This document shows, in pieces, positions 47,181-61,114 of a stretch of DNA of 64,000 nt (positions within the stretch are counted from its first letter, which is position 1; every line of letters starts with the position of its first letter). A program made the position numbers and the translations under genes. Under the pieces are notes generated by a model. It saw only the letters and a list, made by a program, of their open reading frames with translations, was not told the DNA's origin and did no database searches. This stretch comes from Tethya wilhelma (lineage: Eukaryota; Porifera; Demospongiae; Tethyida; Tethyidae): the NCBI GenBank assembly GCA_964030475.1, contig CAXIPT010000007.1:5214112-5278111 (forward strand), in the 5' to 3' direction.

Positions 47181-50100
47181 ATGGATAGTCCTACACAAAT
47201 ACTGACTACCATACTGATTTTGGTATGCTGTGGTTTATCATTCAGTAATGGACGTAAGTTTGAAATATTACTTAAAATATCTAGCTAATAGTTATTATTA
47301 TAATCAGGACATTTTAAATTTGATTAGAGTGTACTGAGGGTGACATAAGACTGGTAGGTGGTGCATCTTATTTAGAAGGACGTGTGGAGGTTTGTTCTGC
47401 TAACCGCTGGGGTACAGTTTGTCGAGACAGGTGGGACACACGAGACGCACAAGTTGCCTGTAGACAACTGGGCTTCTCTGGTGTTCAATCAGGTAATAGA
47501 GACATACAGTTAACAAATTCTAATAATACACATATATAAAGTTAAATCAACAATATTTGACCACTTTCATCACATTAACTGCTGCCTTTCATATCACTAA
47601 TAGCGCTACTAGCATCTGTGCAACCCCTAGCCCCTACAGATCAGATCATAGGTCTGGATGATATGAGTTGCACAGGATCTGAGAACAAACTGCTGAACTG
47701 CTTCAAGGGTCACAACTGTCAGCATTTTGAAGATGTAGCTGTGAAATGCACTCATGATGGTATAAACATGACATAATTACTCATAATAGTTAGCAAATTA
47801 TTAATTATAAAAATTAACTAATAATACAAGCGTGATATGTACTATGTAAGACTTAGTAGAAACACCACAAATATGAACTGTGCAACAAAATGTCATTGCA
47901 TGCACACAGTGGTGAGGTTGACACTTGGAGGAGCACTCTATTCCAACAATAGCCTAGTGAGACTTGAGGACATTGGAGAACACACCGAATCCCTCCTCTG
48001 CATCACCAACAACCAGCAATGTTGCTCCACTTCCACTAACGTATCAGGCCAGTGGTACTATCCTAACGGAACTGGTGTGACTGATGAGACAAGTCACCAA
48101 TTCTACTCTGAAAAATCGAGCCAAACTGTCCATTTAAGCCGTCCACTTGATGACCAGACTGCTACTGTTCAAACTGGGATCTACCAATGTCAAATACCTG
48201 ACAGAGATGGTGAACTAGTATCACTGTTTGTTGGCATCTACTCACAAAATGAAGGTATACTTGGTTCATTGTATAGATATTATAATTTATGTGTATTCAA
48301 TTGTATTATACATGGTTTTGTACACACACACATATGTAGGGAATGTTTCTATAGCAGAAATATTTTACAATAAAGTCAGTGAAACAATCATCTGTGTATC
48401 GATTGGTGGACCAGCTAGCACAGTCACTTGGACAAAGGACAATGATACACTCAGTTTGGACCAAACTGAGTACACACACTCTCAGATCATTGTAGACCAG
48501 GCCAATTCAACTTACGAGAATAAGCTTCAGTTTGTATCAAAGAGAGAAGACCTGTCTGGCACTTACACATGCACCATAGGGAATAGTATGAGTGAGGATT
48601 CAACAAGTCTACAGGTCACAGGTATAAGCTGATAGCATGTATATGTACTGCTGTCTAAGGGCATGTTGTTACAAGCTAGTGATTCAATGGAAAACAAAAA
48701 AGGCAAATTCCTTATGTGTCACAATGTAATTAGGCACACATGGTTATGTATCTCATGCATTTTAGTAATTTCCTTAACAGTATTTCTATTTGTATTTTCA
48801 TGGTTGTAATTTTCAGTGTGTAGGGATGGCATAACAACTGTCAGCACCAATCAGAGCACTTTACAAGTTTGCTACAACGACATCTGGTACGATGTGCACG
48901 AAAACCTAAAGACTGCAATTTCACTTCCTAATGAGGGGAACTTACTCTTTCAGCCAAACACAACTTCCCTACTTGTGACATGGGATCCCATTGATGGAGC
49001 ACTGCATTCAGAGGTGACTTGTTCCCGTGGTAACTGCAAGGACATTAGTTTAACACTGTCACAGACCACCGCCTCCATCCTAGTGGGAGGTCTGCTCCCT
49101 TCAACCTCCTACAACTGCTGTGTTACTTCACTCTTAAACAAAACAGAATTTCTTGATTTTATTTCCATTATGTGTGCAACTGTGACAACACTGAACCCTT
49201 TTACTCCCCTGGAAAATTTCNTACCAATGTCAAATACCTGACAGAGATGGTGAACTAGTATCACTGTTTGTTGGCATCTACTCACAAAATGAAGGTATAC
49301 TTGGTTCATTGTATAGATATTATAATTTATGTGTACTTCAACTGTATTATACATGGTTTTGTACACACACACATATGTAGGGAATGTTTCTATAGCAGAA
49401 ATATTTTACAATAAAGTCAGTGAAACAATCATCTGTGTATCGATTGGTGGACCAGCTAGCACAGTCACTTGGACAAAGGACAATGATACACTCAGTTTGG
49501 ACCAAACTGAGTACACACACTCTCAGATCATTGTAGACCAGGCCAATTCAACTTACGAGAATAAGCTTCAGTTTGTATCAAAGAGAGAAGACCTGTCTGG
49601 CACTTACACATGCACCATAGGGAATAGTATGAGTGAGGATTCAACAAGTCTACAGGTCACAGGTATAAGCTGATAGCATGTATATGTACTGCTGTCTAAG
49701 GGCATGTTGTTACAAGCTAGTGATTCAATGGAAAACAAAAAAGGCAAATTCCTTATGTGTCACAATGTAATTAGGCACACATGGTTATGTATCTCATGCA
49801 TTTTAGTAATTTCCTTAACAGTATTTCTATTTGTATTTTCATGGTTGTAATTTTCAGTGTGTAGGGATGGCATAACAACTGTCAGCACCAATCAGAGCAC
49901 TTTACAAGTTTGCTACAACGACATCTGGTACGATGTGCACGAAAACCTAAAGACTGCAATTTCACTTCCTAATGAGGGGAACTTACTCTTTCAGCCAAAC
50001 ACAACTTCCCTACTTGTGACATGGGATCCCATTGATGGAGCACTGCATTCAGAGGTGACTTGTTCCCGTGGTAACTGCAAGGACATTAGTTTAACACTGT

Positions 50101-51686
50101 CACAGACCACCGCCTCCATCCTAGTGGGAGGTCTGCTCCCTTCAACCTCCTACAACTGCTGTGTTACTTCACTCTTAAACAAAACACAATTTCTTGATTT
50201 TATTGCCATTACGTGTGCAACTGTGACAACACTGAACCCTTTTACTCCCCTGGAGAATTTCAAACTGATTCCCGGTTTTGATTCCATCACCCTGACTTGG
50301 TCCATGCCAGTACCTAATGTAATGAGATACGAGGCTATGTGTGTAGTGGAACATGATGATTCTGAAGTTGCGATCGAAATTACAAAATCGATTCGTGATA
50401 CCAGCTCCACTTCTACACTATTTGGTGGACTTTCTCCTCAAACCACTTACAACTGTTGCATCACTGCCTACTTAAACGAGAGCTCAAATCTTATAGCTTG
50501 CAATACAGTCACAACACTAGCCCAGATGCCTTCAACAACTATGACTCAATCACCTTCTCTAAATTTAGTGTCTGAAGCAAAGGATAATTCGATTTTACTT
50601 TCGTGGAATGATCTAGACAGCTTTAGCAGAGAATTTGCACTCTCATGCATGGCTAATCGTATGGAGAATGGGTATTCAGTTGAAATAACAATGAACACAA
50701 TATTGTCTACAAATAGAGCAACTCTTAATGGGTTGATTCCTTCTACAGAATACCTATGCTGTGTCACAGCTGTTTTAAATCGAAGTACCACAAACATAAC
50801 TGAATGTGATACAATTTCAGCAACAAACATGGGTTCGCAAGAATGTGGCCAAAGTGGTGCTATTGCACAGACTTCAGGACTTGGTGCAGTGGCAGGAGCT
50901 CTACTCTTTATCGTAGCACTTCTAATCGTAATCATGATAGTGATGTGTGTGCGACATAGAAGGAACCTAAGATTGGCCAGGAATTATAGGAGCACTCCAC
51001 CAGTAAAACTATCTCAAAGGTAAGCTTATAATAGAGAACACAAAATTAACCATTACTACCGTAAACATGGAAATAATAGTGAGCTTTGATTTGGCAATTT
51101 TGCTCACCAAATCGCCAAATCCAATTTTCCATGTTCAATGTACTTTATTTACACAATTTACACACACTTGATCGACAGAAACAACAGATACAGCAACTTT
51201 AGTCTCATAAAGAACCCAACCTATCACACACACAACCAACAAGACGACCAAACCGAATTTGAAAGGATTGTCAAAAACCCACAATATGGAGAGACAGGAG
51301 CACCACCATCACGAGAAGATGTGACTAGTGGTACCTATGAAGATATAGATGCTTGCCGCTCCCGTGTAGCTCTACTCAGGAATGAGTCGAATCCACCACC
51401 ACAGGCTGATTCTGAGTACACCACAATACCAGAGACACCGACAGGAGGGAGTAAAGCAACATCGCCAAAACCACAACAATCAGGCAAGAAGAATCCTTCT
51501 TATTTAGATCTAATACCGGTACCAACGCTAGCGTCACATGGTGAGCTAAACAAGTCTGATGAACACCAGGCAAAGACACCTAGTGGAGTCGAGTATGAGA
51601 TCATGCTTCCACCAAGGAAGACAAGAGGAGGTGAGACAGCTGCCTCTCCCATTGAAGATGAGGACCAGTACGTGCTTGCTCAATAA
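47181..51686 (+). CDS. SRCR-Ig-Ig-FN3 transmembrane receptor 2 with ITIM-like tail (assembly-disrupted)
   Basis: A tandem paralogue of receptor 1 with the same exon plan: 47181-47253, 47328-47492, 47604-47759, 47910-48254, 48340-48621, then the FN3 exon and 51179-51686. Within the FN3 exon the sequence is interrupted by N at 49221. After it, 49222-50261 repeats 48182-49220 almost exactly, including introns. Omitting one copy (using the FN3 exon 49858-51019) gives an open 896-aa protein, whereas the sequence as written is broken. Domains are as in receptor 1: signal peptide, SRCR ([20 protein letters not shown]), two Ig-like domains, three FN3 repeats with NCC/LCC pairs, helix [18 protein letters not shown]. 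The tail has SEYTTI (ITIM match), TYEDID, YLDL and VEYEIM. The Thr-rich stalk repeats of receptor 1 are absent. Confidence 0.82.
48182..50261 (+). repeat. Near-identical 1.04-kb direct repeat split by an N
   Basis: The segments 48182-49220 and 49222-50261 align end to end at an offset of 1040-1041 bp, differing by only a few bases and one 1-bp indel, across exon and intron alike. The single N sits exactly at the joint. Most likely two overlapping contigs or haplotypes left unmerged. Confidence 0.85.
51065..51134. repeat. Short inverted repeat element
   Basis: The arms ACATGGAAA..GATTTGGCAATTTTG and CCAAATCGCCAAATCCAATTTTCCATGT form an imperfect hairpin in the last intron of receptor 2. Its TTTGGC/GCCAAA motif is shared with the element at 59277-59474. 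Confidence 0.55.
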
Positions 51687-51991
51687 CTTGGTGTGATTTT
51701 TACTGTGTAAATTAGTGTTCACCATTTGTATGTACAAACTCATATTATTCTTCAAACATTGTCCCTAGCATCACTTATATAGTGTCACAATTTAACTTTT
51801 TGTGTGTTTTTATATTTGTTTTCCACTAAGTCAGTTAGTTACTAGATATCCCATTGTTGCGCGATTAATTTTCAGAAAATGATTAAAAAATTTCATTGCT
51901 TACCACATGGCAGTAACTAGTCATTAAACTACATGTAGGTATAATTATTCTATCCATGAATGCATAAAAATCATTTACAAAAGAGATATAC
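51687..51991. other. Convergent spacer
   Basis: No gene is seen between the stop of receptor 2 and the stop of the JmjC gene. Confidence 0.5.
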
Positions 51992-54562
51992 CTAGCACTT
52001 TCCAGAGTCAAACTCAACGGCCAGTCCAATGCACTCATCCATATTAATGGTAGCATGCGTCCAATGGGAAGGAACATAGATGACATCACCGGCATTCTGA
52101 ATGCACTCTATTGGCTGAAAAGTAAGATTGGGTTAAAATTCACTGACAATGGTTAATGGTTGTAAAGGCAATGAAGCAGTTCAGTCTTAGATCCTATGTC
52201 AGGATTTGTGTAAATTATTTTGACCAGCATGAAAGGAGGCCTTGATGCAATGATTCAAGTGACTAGTAATGAAAAAGATCGAATGAATAAATAATTTATT
52301 CTGGAGTTTTAACATACCTTGTCAGTAGTCATGCGTGAACCATGTTCCTGATACCATTTCAAGGGATGCACCTTGCTGTATACGGCACTACCAGGTGGAT
52401 AGAGAAACCACCTGTACATGAATACATGTTTATCAAATGCATTGTAAAGATATGATTTCAGTTCAAATATAGCTGAACAATCTATAGCTATGCTATGAGG
52501 AGATGGTTTACTTTTTTCGGCCATGAATCAAAGCATTGACTGCATTACAATGGAAATGGAATGGAGCACCAGATCCTGGAATAGGAATAGGAATATCAAG
52601 ATGCACATGTGCATATATAGTGAGGTGCATTATATAGGGTGGATGGAGAAATGTTTGAGAGTCAATAAAATTAATGGCATACCTACTGGCCCAAGAATAA
52701 ACTGATAGACAAGATTAGCCGAGTGCCATGTTTGGATGTCAGTGAAGACTGCATATATAAGATAAATGGTACATGTATGTATGTGTGTGAGTGTGAGTTT
52801 GTAAGTGTATGTGAGAGAGCTAGAGTATCAACATACATGTTATGTTGTAGTCTTCCATAAAATGATGCAGCAACACTTTGTTGTCAAACACATACAAGGG
52901 ATACTCCGAGCCAAACCTCTCCATGTTAGCAATCACAGGCTCCCTGCCATAGCCCTCCATGTAGGAGAGGAACTCGTCCACAGTAGCATAGCCATGTAGC
53001 TCACCAAACACTTCTCCATACGGAATAGGCCCGACCTACATATCACACAAAACTGGATCACACAGTGAAGATTATTCTGTCTCCACGAACCAAAACGTCT
53101 TGTATTTCTAAGAATTTACTTGCTATGACAAGCTCACAAACAACTGACCGATGTACCACATATATAGCAATGAGCCTATAGGATTTCAACACTATTCTGT
53201 ATTGCATAGAAACACAAGGGTATATAAAAACTTAAACTTTCCTACCAGTAAGTCAAGATGTGACCACTTCTTGAGTAGATTTCTCTTTCTCCATGTCTCT
53301 CTGAGTTTCCAATCTTTAGTCATTCCCTCAATGACCACAGGTATACTGCAATACAGTTGACAAGTGAACTAGTAAGATCTTTCAATAACATTTCCTAACC
53401 AGGCTTTGAGAACGCAAAATTTTTACCTTAAGTTCACAAAGAGCTCTTCAAAAAGCTGACGATCAAGATCCTCTAATTTGATACGTGGTAAATCACAACC
53501 CTTGTCTCCAATCCTGAAACCATCATACACTGCCCATCCACTCAATAAATGAGAAAAACCTGTATAACCACTAGCAAGCAACTCTCTAGGTGATATCTCA
53601 TTTCTCATCAAATGCCTGCGGGAGATTTCGTTTGTTGAAGTTCTTTGAAGAATGTGTTTACTGATGGGCTGAAAAGTCAAGGGAAGGAGATTCTTTGGAG
53701 TGCACACAAAATTGCAGTTAGAAATATACGACATGAGATGAGATAGTGCTTGACAAGACACACCACTGAGGCAGTGTATGCATGCTATGTCCATTGCTGA
53801 GTATAGCATGCTCCCAGAGTGAGAGAAAAATGAAATCAGTGCCTCAGTGGTATTCACAGGTTTGTGGCCAAATGCCTGAAGTTCTTTTAAAAAAGTCTTT
53901 ACGAGAAAATCGATCGCACGTGTACTCTCACTGATCACTGCATGCTGTATAGCTGAAGTGCAGTTGAGCGGTGAAAAAGAGTAACAAACCGAAAATCCAC
54001 GACTTACTAACAACTTTGTTACCGACAACAATTGAAGTTTCACAGAGAGCTCCAATAGTGCACCACCATTATCACTGGCTCTGAATGAGTCCATTTTTGT
54101 GCCAGGCTTGCTAAGAAGAATGAGCTCAAGAAGATCCAACTTCCATGGGGCTAAAGAGTCAAATTGATGTTGGCGTATTGTGACGCTTCTCCCTGATACC
54201 AAGTCATCTTTGACAGCATGGCTTCTGACCTTGAACACCCCATAGAATGCTTGACGGAGAAGGTCAAAGTACAGCGGAAAATCTGTTGCATTTAATTCAC
54301 GATTTAGTTGAACTAGAGTTGATTTGAAGTCTGAAATTGCTTCGCGGTGGAGTTCAGAGTCCGTTGGTAGGTGCATAACATACGTAAAGTTGTCGATAAG
54401 TGCTTCGAGTTTTGCTTGAAAATGTGAGCGCACACTAGGTTCGATTTCAGCAGCATTGAGAGTTGAATGATGGTGCATAAAAGTAAGGTTCAGAATGAAG
54501 ATGACACTGAGTAGTATTGAAGTGTATGGCCAATGAGTACAGCAATACATTCTGCTCAGCAC
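51992..54562 (-). CDS. Secretory-pathway JmjC-domain protein (JMJD8-like C-terminus)
   Basis: Seven exons (53427-54562, 53246-53345, 52837-53035, 52683-52748, 52512-52575, 52318-52411, 51992-52114) give 593 aa. The N-terminus has a hydrophobic signal or anchor (SILLSVIFILNLTFM). The 1.1-kb first exon then encodes a helical region of about 350 residues with several potential N-glycosylation sites. It includes an ankyrin-like stretch around LLELSVKLQLLSVTKLLVSRG. The JmjC part contains PVVIEGMTKDW, APFHFHCNAVNALIHGRKKW, FLYPPG and AGDVIYVPSHWTHATINMD. The first metal-binding motif reads H-F-H instead of the canonical H-x-D/E. JMJD8 also has H-W-H here, so enzymatic activity is doubtful. The distal His (WTHATIN) is present. 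Signal plus JmjC suggests an ER-luminal protein. Head-to-head with the AAA+ gene. Confidence 0.85.
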
Positions 54563-54931
54563 AATAGTGGAGATTTATTAACTCTTGACTCAGTCTTCAC
54601 CAGTCACAGTAGTAGTACAGGTATGCAACAATACCACACACAGAGACAGGACAAAGTTTGAGACTATGAGAGTGAGTTAGTTCAATGGCTCTCTCAAAGC
54701 ATGAACAACTTACTCAGCTTTCCTGTTGTATCTCATCCACTGTTAGCTAGCCTCACCACCATCTCATTGCCACAAATTTTGCAATGCAGAACAAAAACAA
54801 AGAGTAAACCGCCAGAACAGGAATAATTTGGAAAAGGTCGATTCACCAACAAAAAGCTTGTTTGGCGACCTTTACCTGCTCAGCTACAGAACTCTGGTCA
54901 GAAACCAACAAATCTCAGGACGTTCCTGATC
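54563..54931. promoter_or_regulatory. Bidirectional promoter, JmjC gene / AAA+ gene
   Basis: A 369-bp head-to-head spacer. No specific element is identified. Confidence 0.35.
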
Positions 54932-57900
54932 ATGGATGATGCTACTGAGAAGAGTTGGACCAGCCTGATCAGTGGTCATATTCAAGATGAATCTCTTAAA
55001 GCCACTTTAGAGAAGGTAGACATGTAGGGTGCATGTGTTTTTATTAAATATAAGTCAAGTATATCTCTCCGTGTATGCACATTTGTAGGCCCTCCAACAG
55101 GTGGAGTTAAACTATGGAGGCTACAATGGAGCTTCATTTAGTACTATGGTCAAGCTGGATTTTCAGAACCCCTCTGATGTAGTAAATTCAAAGAACTGGC
55201 ACCTGCTTGATCCAACATTAGCACAGTTTCAGCACTGGGCATTGGTCAGGCACACCAATGAGCACAACATCACATCAGAAGTCCTCCAAAAAGTGAGTAT
55301 TCTTCAAATGCAGCCAAAAAAACAAACCATTTCTATCTACAGCTGTTTCCCTACAGTGTTTCAAGTATATCGAAAGTGCTCCTCTGTTGTGTGTTTTGGA
55401 CGACTTTTTACCTCATCTCAACGACTTCCTCCTAGCGACTGACTCTGCCTCCTCTTCTCCCTCATCCGATCCTAGTGCCAACAGTGACGTCAATGCCTCT
55501 TTCATCACTGCTCTTGAGATGTACTGTCTCCTCAAGCAACGACTTCGCGACGTCCAACAGAATTGGAGAAATGTTGCCGACTCAGCTTTGAGTAACCATG
55601 GCGACTACAAGAGTAAGTTGATCGCCAAAATGAACAATGCAATACAATACTAGCCTCGTTCCCTTACTCCCTGCCTACCTTACTCGCCCCACCTAACTTA
55701 CATCATCAAGTTACATGTAAGGTAGGCAGGGAGCTTGGGAACCCTTATACATGTAGTAATGTCCTTTTTCTACATTTAGTTAACTAAACTAAAACTTAGG
55801 TTTTGAGGGTTAACCAAAGCAATTTTTTTGCATCTTTGCTTACTTTTAGAGTTTGCTGAGAGATATCGCCACACTGTTGAAAGAACTTTGGTGCAACTGG
55901 TGGAGGAGATACAAGAAGTCTGTCGCTCTTATGGCACCATGGAAACAGTGCCTCACTTTCTCCAGCTGTGCAGCAAGCTAGAGCTCACTGAAAAGGTACA
56001 TTATGTGTATTCAGTTTTTTATCACTTGTACTAGCTGTCATTGTGGTTGTGTTTGTAATAGGAGACAGATGCACTGAGTTACATCTTCATGCAAAATGTT
56101 GGAGTTCTTTTTGGAAAGGTATGGTATTCAAAAACGAATAGATTCCTAGATAGTCTTGTAAACCAGGTCTTCTTACTTCTGTGATTATTGCTAGACTTTC
56201 CCGACTATAAACTGTGTAAGTGGGAAGACCTGTTTTACAATGCTAGTCACATGTAGTTTATCTTTTTACTGCATCTATGATCGTGTCACGTGCTCACACT
56301 CGCCTTTGAACACAGCTCCACTCTCGCTTCTCTCCTTCATCCTCTTCTTCCTCTTCTCTCGGAGGATCTCGCCAGTCCTCTGTAGCTTTGGCAGCTGCCT
56401 CGTTCTCTCAGTTCACCAGCAAAGAACTGCGTGAGTGAAAGTATAAATATATATTCATTGGGTCACTTTATAGCACAGAAAAGTGGAGAAAGCTAAACCA
56501 CCTGCCCATGAGTTGGGAGTCAGAGAGTCATTGAAGCCACCAGACCATAGTTATTACATACGTAGCGTATTACACATAATTTGAATCCCACAAGTGGCAC
56601 AGATATTCATTTCTTTCCCCTTCTCGCTGTTAAATACTCAAGAGGAAAGGGAAAAAAAAAACAACAAAAAAGAAACCAAATTTGACAAACCCTAAACTGG
56701 TGTCCACTATATACATGTTCATTCACACACATAAACATTAATTTTGTACTGATAGTGGATTTCCTTGATGAAGGACGTAAACATCTCAAACAGGAGCTTC
56801 TTGAACCGGAGGACGAATTCTCTTCACTTCAGACGTCAAATTTCATCAAGATGCCCACAACTGTACTGCGTGCATGGTGAGTGTCGGGATGTGGGTGTGA
56901 AGGTGTGAGGGTGTGAGGGTGAGTGACTGACTCAATTCAACCTGCAGCTGTGGGTGTTCTCTGAGTGCTGAGGATCTCTATAAGATCGACAAGACTGCCA
57001 TGGCCGAAATTGTTGCATCCTCTGAAAAATCAGACAAACCAGTTTTACCAGATGAAGTTGAAGCCGTTATAAAGGAGGTTGTAGAAGGGGGCGTGTCTGA
57101 TGACAGTGATGAGGAAGAGTTGACGGCCGAATTGGAAGACATTTTGAAGTCATGTGACCAGATACAGTCAAAAGTCAAAGGTGAAATGGAGGCAGACAAA
57201 GAAGAAGTAGAAGACAATGGTACAGACTTCACAAAAATAATACTATAGTAACAGCATTTCCAGTTAATTATCCTTCATTTCTTCAGGGGCAATCAGTAAA
57301 TCCTCTCCCTACACCAGTGATTTGGAGTACCTCGAAGACAACTTCCAACTGATAGAGACGCTAGCTAAAGCCATGAAGCTGGAGCAAAGTGACGATAGCC
57401 TCATGTTCCGGGCAGATCAGCGCAAACCGGAAGCTGTGATAAGAGAACTCAAGGCCAAAGCTAGAAGCTTGCGAGCTAAGATCGATAAGAAAATGGAGAC
57501 CACACAGAAGCAAGGAGGTGAGAGTTTGAAGATGGCATCCATTGCTATGCACTTTGCTGTTTATGAGTTTCACTTTCAGAATGGTTGCCTCGTTTGGAGA
57601 GGCTTGCTGATCTTCGAGGATTGGATAGCTTTGAGAAGAATGTTCTTTTGATCCTAACTGGCTCTATGGTGTCCAAGAACTTGAGGAGCACAGGTACACA
57701 AGTGTTACTTTGATACATAGATGCTATTTTTAATCTTGGCTCTTGTTGTTTGTCCTTGAGGATTTTTTCTTTTATATTTTAGTTTCTATAATTTGTTTAT
57801 TTGTTTGTTTTGCATGAAAATACATGATTAATGTCAAGGTAATGGCCTTGAAACAAAGCTCTTTTATCTGTGTGGTGTGGGTATGGCTGTATATCTGTGG

Positions 57901-58900
57901 GTGTATGCTTAATAGTCACATATTATGTGTATCGATGACTTTGTGTATGATATTGTGTGTGTTTCTAGGCAACCCAAGTGACTACATCCTCGGTCGTAAC
58001 CTAAGCATAGGAGCTCTGATCAGCCTCCTGTGTGATGGTCTGCAAGAGCAGATCCAATCCAGGACCTATTTCTACAAAAACTCAAAACTGGTACATAGGT
58101 TCATAATAGCCTCATTCCCAGGTTCCTCCCTTGTGAATATTTTGTTCCAAAATCGTTCCCAGGTTCAAGGAAATATTCGCGAGGGAGGAGCCTGGGAACT
58201 AGGCTAGGTTCATTGAGCTAGCTTCACTTCAGAGGAGGTACGACACGAGTGTGCCTTTGCTGAGTCAGTACCCAGGTGCACATGATCAAATGCCATTACA
58301 TTATATTGTGGTCACATGATTGGAATGCAATTAACAGACTTGCTAGATCAGCAAAGGCGCACTCGTGTCGCATCTCTGGCTTTACTTTGAGTTTGTATTT
58401 GGTAAAGGATTACTAACAGCAAAAGCTCAATATCATCCACTGTCTATCTCTTCAGGTGTCCGAGGGACTCATCCATGTGTCCGATCCTCCCCTTTTAAGC
58501 CGTGGGAACTTTCTCGACTCTGTCGTAGAGTTGGATCGACGTCTCCTTGACTACATCGTAGGATTGGACACAGAGATCAACGAACTGGTGGACGGAAGTG
58601 TAAGAGTGAACCAAGTTGCAAAATTCCTCAAATTTTCTGGCGATAGGTTTTTCCAGACTTAATTCCAGTGAGAATATCAGTCTAGACTCTACTATTATTG
58701 AATTAGCCATAATATTTTTGATAGACTGTTTCTTGTACGTACAGTAATTTCGACTCTTGATCAGTTGCTTGACTTTTTCTTTTCTTTACGTAGGATCTGT
58801 ACACCCCAGATGTGACGTTGAAGGATGTGGCATTGCCTCACGATCATAGAGAGATGCTCATGAACACTTTCCAATCCTTTGACCAGTTTCAAAAGGTCTC

Positions 58901-58963
<63 letters not shown>

Positions 58964-59000
58964 NNNNNNNNNNNNNNNNNNNNNNNNNNNNNNNNNNNNN

Positions 59001-59043
<43 letters not shown>

Positions 59044-60134
59044 TCCCGTCATCAGACATGCAAGGAGCTTGGTTTGAGCACGAGGGGAGCAACCAAAGGA
59101 CTCTGTCTCCTGTTCTACGGTCCTTCTGGCACAGGAAAGACAATGACTGCCAACGCAGTGGCTAGCTACCTTGAAAAGAAGGTCCTATTGGTCACAGTAT
59201 CACTGCTCATTGAAAGAGACCTGACTAAAGTAAGGTCTAAATATAGTAACATGTGTGATTCATAGTAACTATATACCATATTGTGGGTTAATTTGGCGGG
59301 CTTAAAATTTGGCAAATTTGCATTTTTAGCATGATTGGCAATTTTAATTTGGCCAATTAATTCAGAATCTGCATTGTTTATATGCATGCATGCATGCGTA
59401 TAAGACTATTTGGCGATTTGTAGAATATTTGCCAATTCACCAAATTTAATTCTCGCCAAACCTACCGGCCATATGGTGGGTACGTAGAAGTCCATTTTTT
59501 TGTGTTCATTTGCCTTAGGCCATGGATTATTTACAAGTTTTGTTTGCAAGCAAAAAGCTGTTTGGTTTAGGATGTGTTGCTTGTCTTGTTTGTTGTTCTA
59601 TTTAAAGGAATTGTTGCGATTTCTCTTTCGAGAGGCCAAGATCCACAACGCAGTGCTCTTCTTTGATGAGTGTGAGTCGTTGTTTGAATCAAGAGACACT
59701 CGTCCCAACCCCACACTGGGGGTCCTACTCACGGAGGTGAGGGAGAGGGGGTAGCTAGAGGGGGTGGGTGGTTACTATAGCTACTGTATGTATTCATGCA
59801 TGTGTCTACTTGCATGCATTACAGATTGAGCAGTACGATGGGGTTATCATACTCGCCACTAACAGACACCAAGATCTAGATGAAGCAATGCATCGAAGGT
59901 ACAATGTGTTTGGTGTACGTATCCTGTTTGATACCTACCATACCAAGAAAAAAATGGTTGGATGTTATATTGTATGTTTGCTTTCTCTTTATTTTTGGTT
60001 TCAGGATCCAACTAGCTTTGCCATTCTCTGTTCCTGACTATGCTCTTCGAGTGGAAATATGGAAATCCCATGTTCCAGGTATCCATTCTGGTACTCAATT
60101 TATGACTTGTATGTTAATTTCTCTCACTCACATG

Positions 60135-60167
<33 letters not shown>

Positions 60168-61073
60168 CTTCAGTTGCTGGGAAGGACATCGATTGGACCA
60201 ACCTAGCTCTGAGTCACGAGCTAACCGGAGGTCTAATCAGCAATGCCATCCTCTCGGCCATTTCCCTAGCTCTGAAAGATTCTACAAAGGACACCAAGCC
60301 TATTCTAAATGAAGAGCACCTCAATCTTGGCGCTAAGCTACAACTGCGTGGTCTCTTAGAGATGGTTGACTTTGAGCGGAGGGTCATTCCCACCTTCGGA
60401 CTTAAAGATCTCATTCTGGAAGAGAGCATTAAACAACAGCTAAAACTCATCCTGAATTCTGGAAAGACGCAAAAATTCATCTCGGCTCAGTGGGGATTTG
60501 GTTCCCACGACAACGTAGCTCACACAGGAGGTTTGGTGTGTCTCATCTGCGGTGGTCCTGGGAGTGGAAAGACGGCCATTGCACACGCGCTGGCCTACGA
60601 ACTGGGACAACCAATTAAGGTTAGTGTAAACTGGTGTGCATAATAGTGACTTAATTTAATTGTTTTATGTGGGTGTTTGAGTGATTGGGAGATTGATAGC
60701 ATGGTTGATGCAGTCCGGAGATAATTGCTTAGCAATGAATATCGATCATGTGCTTGAAGAGACGTACTTTGATGTAACAGCTAGTATATAGATACGAAGA
60801 AATGGCTCAAATTCATTTTGATGTCGAATTATAAAGTCTAATGTACAAATATGATTCATACAGTTGTCATCTTTGGTCCCAGGGAGTCTGGGAATGAGAC
60901 TAGCTAATTATAGCTTGGTTCCTCCTCCCCAATATGTAAATACCAATGATAGTTAAAGCTAGCTCCTCCTTTGTAAATATTTTTGTTGAAAAACTTTTTC
61001 ACTCCTTTATTTTTAGAGAAAATGTTTGTACTAATAATTGTAGCTTTTCTTGTATTTTAATCCTCTCTCTCTN

Positions 61074-61114
<41 letters not shown>

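Noticed and set aside
58761..59265. Overlapping frames with Ser-Leu, Arg-Glu or His-Thr repeats crossing the N run
   Set aside because: Microsatellites flanking an assembly gap; only the real AAA+ exons at 58794-58895 and 59056-59229 are kept.
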